This document shows, piece after piece, positions 55,880-64,000 of a DNA stretch of 64,000 nucleotides. The stretch comes from Bolinopsis microptera (lineage: Eukaryota; Ctenophora; Tentaculata; Lobata; Bolinopsidae). The stretch covers positions 9,699,453 to 9,763,452 of the forward strand of contig NC_087084.1 of assembly GCF_026151205.1 (NCBI RefSeq), in the 5' to 3' direction. Numbering within the stretch: position 1 is the first letter of the stretch; each line of letters starts with the position of its first letter. The notes under the pieces are model-generated. The model saw only the letters and a list, made by a program, of their open reading frames with translations, was not told the origin of the DNA and did not search any database. The position numbers and the translations under genes were made by a program.

Positions 55880-56006
55880 CACGTGAGTACCTCGTCACGT
55901 GGGCACATGATCACGTGATACTAGTCACGTGACCACAGTATCTACCTGTTTGGTGACGTCATCAAGTGCAGCTGAGCGGGTGTGCAGTGAGAAACTATTG
56001 CGCAAT
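55880..56006. promoter_or_regulatory. Cluster of E-boxes, a CRE and a C/EBP-type site
   Basis: Four palindromic CACGTG E-boxes at 55880, 55896, 55912 and 55926 (14-16-bp spacing), a full CRE TGACGTCA at 55954-55961 and the palindrome ATTGCGCAAT (C/EBP-type) at 55997-56006. It lies about 480-600 bp upstream of the ATG at 55403. The sites are palindromic, so they could serve either strand. Confidence 0.6.
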
Positions 56007-56194
56007 TGCAGGGCAACCTTACTAGGACAAAACAAACAGCTTATGGAGATTAGGGTGAGATTTTATATGTGAGAGAGCTGGGAGAGACCTCTACTCTTTA
56101 CTCTCTAATGTAAGAGAGAGCTAGAGTGTGAACTATAACAGTGGACAGTGGGTACCACCACTGCAAGACATGGTTTAGATCAAGCAACAAGTAC

Positions 56195-56290
56195 CATAAT
56201 GTCTAGTATAGTTACTAGTAACTCTAGTTACTAGTAACTACCTATAGTTACTAGTAGCTCTATTGGTAGCTGTAACAGTAGCTCTAGTTT
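56195..56290. repeat. TAGTTACTAGTAAC palindromic repeats
   Basis: AGTTACTAGTAACT and variants recur about five times. The rest of 56300-57420 shows no supported gene. Confidence 0.75.
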
Positions 56291-57419
56291 CTGAGTTACA
56301 ATTAGCTGGATCAGATAGACCTCTAGTGTAAGAAGAGAAAAAGGAGGTGGAGAGCTTGTATTAAGGCCCCAACACACTGTGACCAAGGACAAAAGAAAAT
56401 CGTGATTATTTAGGCCAAAAATAGTATAGTTAGATTAGGAAGCGACAGGCTCGTCAGGCAAAACAATAGCATTTATATTAATAATCGTTAGTGTGCACTG
56501 AGTAGTATTAAGATCTAAACAGACTCTTCTTCATGATGAATACGATTGAAACATTGTCAAGTTAGAAAGCGGTAAGAGGTACATGGCTGTAAATATGAAT
56601 TTGAAGCTAAATTGGATTAAAAAGATCGAAATTCTGTTTTAAAAATCCTGGCTAATATCCCGGCCAGAACGATAATCCCGGCCGGGACAAAAACGCCAAA
56701 TCCCGGCCGGTATCCCGGACGAGCTCTGAGTATACTTTGACTGAGCGATTTCATACTTTTGCACCGTTTTAACTACCAAAATGTAATGAGTTTTTAGAAT
56801 ATAATAGTATAGGCGGGTTTATACTTTTGCATTTCAACGGTGATAGTGAAGTCCCGGCCGTAGGCCTTGGTTACACTAGTATAACATAATCTCGAATATA
56901 TTATTGCTATAAAACAGCATACTGGTAACTGGAAGTTATATTGGTCAAATATGTGTTGAGTATGTACAATTTGTATAGCAACTTAGACAAATAAACACCA
57001 GCGATTCAAGCTGTAACTTACTCGTTGTTACACGAATTATGAATTTGGGGTACACTGCCAGTGTACTACACTGGTTCATAGGATTAGAGTAATGACAATT
57101 GCTAGTTGGTTTGTGTGCAGATAGTAGGTCTGTGCGGCTTCTAGTGATAATAGAAAATTATTATAATTATTACGTAAGAATTATTATAAAAGTTATGTTT
57201 ATATAGAAACAAGGAGAGTAACTTACATATTGAGGCACTTTCCTTATAAGCTTATACCTATCGAGAATGACTCGGACCGAAAATTTTCTAAATCGAAATT
57301 ATTTTCAAAGTTTTTCTGGAAACTACTTTTGTTCATGTTTCATGCTACCCTGATCATTATGAGCCGAAAATAATTTTTCGGTCCGTACCTACATTCGGAT
57401 TTAAAGGAGGATGCGCAAA

Positions 57420-57552
57420 TTTGGTCCTCAGAGAACTGGAATAATCGCGATCTGTCGCGAGGAACTGAGAAAATCTCGATTTGACGGTCAAAAATCGCGA
57501 TTTGTCGCGGAGAATAGGAAAAATCGCGATTCTGCACGTGCCGCGATTTCCT
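57420..57552. repeat. AATCGCGATTTGTCGCG repeats
   Basis: AATCGCGAT with flanking TGTCGCGGA/AGGAAC recurs about five times in 130 bp. Self-complementary units in an otherwise CpG-poor region. Confidence 0.75.
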
Positions 57553-58197
57553 TTTGACCTTGACTTACGTCATCATGAGTCTTGTCACTAGTGTGCCTCT
57601 TAACACACTGTGCCTTTATTTTCTCAAGAATCTTATGATATTGTTATTATTTTAATATATATTTTTTCCCGATCCATGACTCAAAGTGCCGAAGGCACAA
57701 AAGAGTCAAGGACAAGGGTTAGCGAACGAGGTTTTTTTTTGTATATGGTAGCTTGCGACCGTGCGAGCGTGCGTGAATACGTGCCCGCCCACGTTCCTAC
57801 CTGCGCAAAGTTATTTTGCGTGATAATCTGAATTATATAATTGTTGGCGCGCGGCGCTGAACCAACCAAGTACATTATTAATTTCATCATGTACGTATCC
57901 CACTAGGCACTAATTGATAGCATATTATCATTATTTTGAGTTAGAAGTACTTTCTTGCACAGATCCGTGTCAGGTTGCATAACCAATAAAAATATGGTTA
58001 CATAGAAATATACATGATTTTCAAATTCAATATTGAATTATATTAACTGGGCGGCAGTCGGCATGTCACTTCGCCATATTGGCATGTTTATAAAAACAGT
58101 AAAGACTGGGCCGTCCCCAGGTTGTATGGAATATGATAAATACGCCATCACGGATCGGGAAATTGAGCGGCCATCCACAAAAGAAAAGCGGCCGCAT
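57553..58197. other. No gene recognised
   Basis: Only short frames; the 58033-58400 frames derive from the adjacent 9-bp array. Confidence 0.4.
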
Positions 58198-58376
58198 TTC
58201 TTGTTGTATTCCTTGTATTCCTTGTATTCCTTGTATTCCTTGTATTCCTTGTATTCCTTGTTTTCCTTGTATTCCTTGTATTCCTTGTATTCCTTGTATT
58301 CCTTGTATTCCTTGTATTCCTTGTATTCCTTGTATTCCTTGTTTTCCTTGTTTTCCTTGTATTCCTTGTATTCCTG
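58198..58376. repeat. 9-bp array (TATTCCTTG)
   Basis: About 19 units of TATTCCTTG with TTTTCCTTG variants; six open frames result because 9 is divisible by 3. A GA microsatellite follows at 58510-58575. Confidence 0.95.
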
Positions 58377-58827
58377 TGCCATACGTCACGACTTTTACAG
58401 TTATAGCTAGGCAGTAGGCACAACTTAGTGAAAGACGTGCAGCATGACCATTGTCGCGACCTCTAAACACACTACGTGTTCACTCTGGTGGTGACTTGTG
58501 GTGTAAGAGATCTAGAGAGAGAGAGAGAGAGAGAGGGGGAGTGTAATGTAAGAGATCTAGAGAGAGAGAGGGGGAGTGTAAGGGATGATAAGGAGCCGTG
58601 TAATGTGCTTAACCAGAGTGGGGGGATATTGTTAAGGTTATGCAAATCAGCTCTCTCACACCGCTACTACTACTACTACTACAGGTCTCTCACTAATACT
58701 TAGCTACTACTAACACAGGTCGTTGCATAATTCTTGTCTTGATCATATGCCTGGGTATAGTTATACTTTTAACTACTCTGGTAATAAGCGCATGTATTTG
58801 TGTTAAAGAATCAAATAAAGATTAAAG

Positions 58828-58945
58828 GTAAAATCCGGATTGGAGTATTATTTATGAGTCGCATTGTTGTAATGTATTCTGGGTAAAATTATCTTTATCC
58901 CGGTTGTTGCGACAAGTAAAAATGCTCTTATTAGGGAAAGGAGAT
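58828..58945 (+). repeat. Interspersed repeat family (copy 2)
   Basis: AAAATCCGGATTGGAGTATT ... TTGTTGCGACAAG, related to 32498-32620. Its right part forms the left arm of the palindrome at 58873. Confidence 0.6.
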
Positions 58946-59183
58946 TACTCGACGTTTCAATGTAACTACATCGTATTCATGATCTCAAATTATTTGTTAT
59001 ATAGTAGTGTTGAAAGTATTAAAAACAAAATACTTCATACTTTCAACACTACTATATAACAAATAATTTGAGATCATGAATACGATGTAGTTACATTGAA
59101 ACGTCGAGTAATCTCCTTTCCCTAATAAGAGCATTTTTACTTGTCGCAACAACCGGGATAAAGATAATTTTACCCAGAATACA
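58873..59183. repeat. 311-bp palindrome B with shared core
   Basis: Arms 58873-59019 and 59037-59183 (147 nt each) are reverse complements with no mismatch that I can see, around a 17-nt spacer. The innermost 37 nt (CTCAAATTATTTG ... GTGTTGAAAGTATT) are those of palindrome A; the outer about 110 nt derive from the 58828 repeat family, not from palindrome A. Confidence 0.95.
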
Positions 59184-60237
59184 AAGATTAAAGGGCATCT
59201 CAATAACTAATTTGATTGAAGGAAATCAAAGATGTTATGGAAACTTCGAAGAACGTATGGAATATGGATTGGTGACCGATTCGCAAAGGATAAGGAGATC
59301 GGAGGATTGGAAATTCTGGTGATTCATTCATCAGTTTCCAAGCAACTATCAAACATAATCTGTTAACAAAAGTTGTGCAATCATAAAAAGCAGCCGTAAA
59401 GATGGTTTTATCGAATATTTAAAGAAACGCGCGCAGATCTGGAAGAAAGCCACGAGTTATAACTTTATGAGCCCTGTGTTACCACGGTTATAAAGTTATA
59501 AGGACAGAGGGCCTTGAAAAGTTCAAACCTAACTGACTTTGTACTTCACAGTTCACAATTGTGAATACTCCTTTAGCAATTGCTTGATAGGAAAGATGCA
59601 CAAGAATTGAGAAAAATATTATGAAAATAACAAATTTTTCTCATCAAGCATGAATGACAGGACAATACATTCCATTATAAGAAGGAGAAAATGAAGAAAA
59701 TTCCTTATTTTATTAAAAATACGATATTTTATTTTAAATTCCACTCGGATACTATTGGCTAGCTATGTAGAGGTTCTACTCAAAGGATGCCAGCAATATT
59801 TAAAATATGGCGTTATAATTGAAAAACCCCATGCCACCAGAATTTTATAATAAATTGTATTCTCCCGACTAATCATGCTTTTGTACAACCAAAATCAAAT
59901 TATAAAGAAATTTTTCCAGCCATGGGAAGTGGGAACTGGGCGTTGTCTTGATCAGAAATGTTTCCAGCACTGGGAATTGGGCGTTGTCATGATCAGAATA
60001 AAAAATAACTCTTGTAAAATAAACATCTTTGATTTATTTGGGATTTAAGAGACTCAATAATAATACACGACTCAATTTAAGATCAATACGCGTAAAATGA
60101 CACAGACTATCATTACAAGGATCAGTGTCGGGTAATCGGGAGTGTGAGCTGGATCTTTAGCCCAGTAGTTATTATATTAGAATGAGTAGCCTGTAACCCT
60201 GCTATTGTGTGAAGGTATCACGGATAGCTCTTATCAA
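59184..60237. other. No gene recognised; one short tandem duplication
   Basis: GGGCGTTGTCTTGATCAGAA and GGGCGTTGTCATGATCAGAA are part of a 50-bp duplication at 59920-60000. No exon supported. Confidence 0.45.
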
Positions 60238-61134
60238 ACACACATCTCTCTAATACATGCGTCTCTCTAATACACATCCCAAACACACATCTCTCTAATA
60301 CACATCCCAAACACACATTTCTCTAACACACATCCCAAACACACATCTCTCTAATACACCTCCCAAACACACATTTCTCTAACACACATCCCAAACACAC
60401 ATCTCTCTAATACACCTCCCAAACACACATTTCTCTAACACACATCCCAAACACACATCTCTCTAATACACCTCCCAAACACACATCTCTCTAATACACA
60501 TCCCAAACACACATCTCTCTAATACACATCCCAAACACACATCTCTCTAATACACCTCCCAAACACACATCTCTCTAATATACATCCCAAACACACATCT
60601 CTCTAATACACATCCCAAATACACATCTCTCTAATACACATCCCAAACACACATCTCTCTAATACACCTCCCAAACACACATTCCTTTAATACACATCCC
60701 AAATACACATCTCTCTAATACACATCCCAAATACACATCTCTCTAATACACATCCCAAATACACATCTCTCTAATACACATCCCAAACACACATCTCTCT
60801 AATACACCTCCCAAACACACATCTCTCTAATACACATCCCAAACACACATCTCTCTAATACACCTCCCAAACACACATTCCTTTAATACACCTCCCAAAC
60901 ACACATTCCTTTAATACACATCCCAAATACACATCTCTCTAATACACCTCCCAAACACACATCTCTCTAATACACATCCCAAACACACATCTCTCTAATA
61001 CACCTCCCAAACACACATTCCTTTAATACACCTCCCAAACACACATTCCTTTAATACACATCCCAAATACACATCTCTCTAATACACATCCCAAACACAC
61101 ATCTCTCTAATACACATCCCAAACACACATCTCT
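60238..61134. repeat. 28-bp array, about 32 units
   Basis: ACATCTCTCTAATACACATC then CCAAACAC, with recurring variants (CACCTCCC, ATTCCTTTAATACAC) that themselves repeat in blocks, showing higher-order duplication. Confidence 0.95.
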
Positions 61135-61946
61135 AAACATTGACTGAATAGAGCCGCCTATATTTCCATTGTAAGCGAGGTAAATGAGAAAGTGGTCAGG
61201 TAGTACAGGTAAGTTTGAGAGCTATTTAATTTAGCCTCCTCTTCATAAGTTGGTCTATTCTCTTGGTGTATTGGCTGATAAATAAACCAGGACATAAACA
61301 GACAGACAGTCAGACTGAGATGGAGGTGACTGGTGAGTGGTGAGCCTTGTAATTGCAGAGTTTAGTATTATATCTCGTCATTTCTATAAAAGCCTCTAAG
61401 ATACATCGTGACTTCATCTAATTCCTCTTTTACTATCTATTGAGGACGACACTTTACCTACAGGAAATGAGAGATAAGGTATTGGGGATAAGAGGATTAC
61501 CTCACCCTTATAAAAGTGTAGTATTCTTACAGTAAACCAGCTCCTGCTTTGTTAGAAATCCGTATAAGGATCATTCGGCCCCCTCTAAAAGTAGGGCTTC
61601 TAGAATCTAGACGAGGATTATGATTCATGATCGTGTGTTGCTTGTGAGCTGTGTTTTCTTCAGTAGGCTAACTACTCCTCACACCAGAGGGTGATAAGGC
61701 TAAAAGGAGAAACTCAAGCGAGTTCACCAAGGTTGGTCAAGTGGGCGGTTTAGAAGTTAGAAGAGTTATACTGACATTAAAACAACTGTTAAATTACTAA
61801 ACTAACTTTACAGAGATAAGACAAGATGAGGGGTAAACCAACCGACTTAAAAACAAACAAAACGAACTAACGGGCAGACAAACTGACAGAAAAATGGACT
61901 GTCCTACAAACTTACAAGAGTAGACATCAATACCATCACCCCGTGT
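61135..61946. other. No firm gene
   Basis: At 61320 the plus strand has ATGGAGGTGACTG followed by GTGAGT, a conceivable first exon, but no partner was found. Confidence 0.3.
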
Positions 61947-62026
61947 GTTAGTTTATACTTACAGGAGTGTACCCTACTACTGTAATACTTACAGGAGTGT
62001 GTTAGTTTTTACTTACAGGAGTGTAC
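61944..62026 (-). repeat. Three repeated splice-donor-like junctions
   Basis: Plus-strand ACTTACAGGAGTGT occurs at about 61959, 61987 and 62012; on the minus strand each reads ACACTCCT then GTAAGT, a consensus donor. Spacers differ but GGGTACACTCCT and AACTAACACACTCCT alternate. An exon ending here is possible but its acceptor is unclear. Confidence 0.7.
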
Positions 62027-62321
62027 CCTAGCTCCGCGTCCTCCGTGTAGAGTTAGGATGCTTACATGTCAGTAAAGGTTGCATTTCCACTGCATAAACT
62101 CATTGCTCCTCATACAACCTACAGAATAAAATGATAAGAGGAGAATAGAGATGAGGCTATCTAACAGAAGGTTACAAGAACATACAACCTACAAAATATA
62201 GAGAAATTAGGAATTAATTTAGTGATTTAGTGATCAACAGAAGGCATTAAGATATTTTTCTGGGGGAAATTGTATGGTGTTCCTGTCAATACATCAGTTC
62301 CATTGAACAATTCAATTGAAC

Positions 62322-62440
62322 AATTCCTTATCCTGATAAAATCCTTTTCTTTGTCGCAATAAACGGGAACACTACAAATTTTGCCCCAGAAACATTACAA
62401 TATTCGGCTAATAAATAATTTCCCGCCCCGGATATTACAC
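62322..62440 (-). repeat. Interspersed repeat family (copy 3)
   Basis: Reverse-complement relative of 32498 and 58828: TTTGTCGCAATAAACGGGAA and ATTTCCCGCCCCGGATATTAC are the landmarks. Confidence 0.6.
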
Positions 62441-62887
62441 GGTAAGATAACAGCAACTAAAACACGTGTGATAACACAATAATATAGTAATGATACACAG
62501 AGTTAAAATAAGCCATTAGCCAAGTCAGACAAGACGTCCTAGCACTGTGTACTGTCTTAACACAAGCTTCTACTGAAACAATCTGTAGATGAGGATATGT
62601 CTACTTTTAAAGCAATCTCACAGCTGAGCTGCTGATCGTGCTGGTAAAAGTTATCAAACAACTAATGTTGGTGGAGTAATTATGTGCATAATGGATAATA
62701 TGTAATGAGGGGTGCTGTGGAACGAAACAAGTAAATAAAATGTAATAACAAATGATAATATGACTAATATTACTAATAGTATTAGTAGTAAGACTAATAT
62801 AACTAATGTAACAGTTAGACGTGACCTATAAATTATGATTTCCGCATGTTAACACACACCCATTAGTGACAGAGGTTACTAATAAAC

Positions 62888-62996
62888 AAATAGTAAAATT
62901 GGATTGAAGTATTATTTATTAATTAATATGTCTCTATAACTCTATAACAATTAGTAAAATTGGATCGAAGTATTATTTATTAATTAATCTATATAA
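62888..62996. repeat. About 50-bp direct repeat, two copies
   Basis: AGTAAAATTGGATTGAAGTA and AGTAAAATTGGATCGAAGTA each followed by TTATTTATTAATTAAT. Confidence 0.85.
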
Positions 62997-64000
62997 CTGA
63001 TTACTGCGGGACTGCGGTGCATTACATGATTAATTGGGGAGTTCACCTGCACTTAACGCCTTAAAAATGTTATTTACAATAATCATAGAAAAATATAAAA
63101 TCGTACGAAAAACACGGTGTGGCTTCACATTTTATTGTTAGATTTTAAACTGCTAATCTGAAGAACTTCAAGTCAATAATTTGATTAATTAAATTTGCCG
63201 TGGTGGATCTAAGAGTTTACTGATGTTCGAGTCAAACTAGCGCCAAATGCACACCTTCTTTTTTGAACGCGGAATTTTCTTTGTTTTCACAAATTCCGTG
63301 TGGTATTCACAATGAATTCTCAATAATTAAATTAATGAATTCGTCTCACAATCATTATTATTCTATCATGGGTAGAACGATTTTTTAAATTAGCCCAAAC
63401 CGTACAAACACAACTAAAAGTAAGATACATCGGAGATGTTTATTCTTTTATTTAATTCGGAACATGAAATTGAGCTTTTAAACTGATTAATAATACGTTG
63501 TCCAAAAATTGATTACGTAATTATATGTGAACGACCCCTTATTCTCATTCAAATTAATATTAACACTCTTAGCAAATGTTTTAATGATTAAGTTGAATGT
63601 TTACTGAAAACAATTAAGTTATAATTCTCATTCAACTGCATGGTTAGAAAATGTTTTAATGATTAACGTGATCATGATGCAGACATCGAAAAACGTTTGT
63701 TACGATTATAATTAAAACTGCCGTAAAAAACCGAAATTTGAAGAAACAATCAACATTATTGACATAACTTGAATAGTAGATTAAGTAACTAACTGGAACT
63801 GAATGATCTTACAGTACCAGCTAGGGTAATTAACCAAGTGTGACCCCCTGTATTCGCCTCATGAGACAGCTCCACACGTGTAAACTGTATAATCTATATT
63901 AAGCTCCTCGTTTAAAGTGGCAGCCCTTATCAAGAAACATAAGATACCAAGGTTCCTCGTCACAAGTACTACAAACTACACAGCTGGATTATATTATTAT
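62997..64000. other. AT-rich, no gene recognised
   Basis: No supported exon, repeat or RNA gene up to the window end. Confidence 0.45.

Noticed and set aside
58033-58470. Five overlapping frames with YSL, KEY, IQG, PCI and NTR repeats
   Set aside because: Translations of the 9-bp array in different frames.
1-64000. tRNA, rRNA or snRNA genes
   Set aside because: No cloverleaf with A and B boxes or conserved rRNA/snRNA block was recognised by eye; a covariance-model scan would be decisive.

Overview
The window looks like AT-rich nuclear DNA of an animal, most likely an invertebrate; the clade cannot be fixed from sequence alone. The evidence is spliced genes with GT-AG introns and very small exons, a TRPM-type ion channel, an Ig-containing transmembrane receptor with phosphotyrosine motifs, non-LTR retrotransposons, pogo/Tigger and mariner DNA transposons, many foldback elements and many tandem repeats. 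I saw no bacterial operon, CRISPR array, rRNA or convincing tRNA.

Layout. 1-430 is an 11-bp satellite. 691-1985 is the 3' end of a LINE on the minus strand. 2597-4453 holds four phase-consistent minus-strand exons of the cytosolic N-terminal region of a TRPM channel, with a pogo/Tigger element (4524-5786) next to them. 7.0-17.3 kb has further minus-strand exon candidates (7015, 8528, and a duplicated pair at 14821 and 17131) among a second LINE copy, a 21-bp array and a 1.36-kb TTAA-flanked foldback. 18.7-22.8 kb contains a perfect 275-bp palindrome and a 3.4-kb inverted repeat. 23.4-31.0 kb has minus-strand exons of one or more unrecognised genes. 33355-43491 (plus) is the best gene: a cell-surface receptor of about 981 residues in three exons. 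Its first intron carries a 5.3-kb composite transposon with a 2-kb GGA tract, and its second carries a mariner element. 44.5-55.4 kb is a minus-strand gene of very small exons (21-117 nt) whose phases fit over its first five exons. A dense E-box/CRE/CCAAT-box cluster lies at 55.88-56.01 kb upstream of it. 55.5-64 kb is mostly repeats, including a 311-bp palindrome and a 28-bp array.

The most unusual theme is that several tandem repeats lie exactly on exon-intron boundaries, so the splice site itself is repeated: 13 copies of a 43-bp unit at 53.2 kb, 3 copies at 8.4 kb, about 15 intron-start copies at 45.8 kb, acceptor copies at 54.7-54.95 kb and donor copies at 61.95 kb. A second theme is two long perfect palindromes with unrelated arms but the same 37-nt core at their centres. 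Gene models rest on my reading of splice signals and codon phase; none is confirmed by transcripts.
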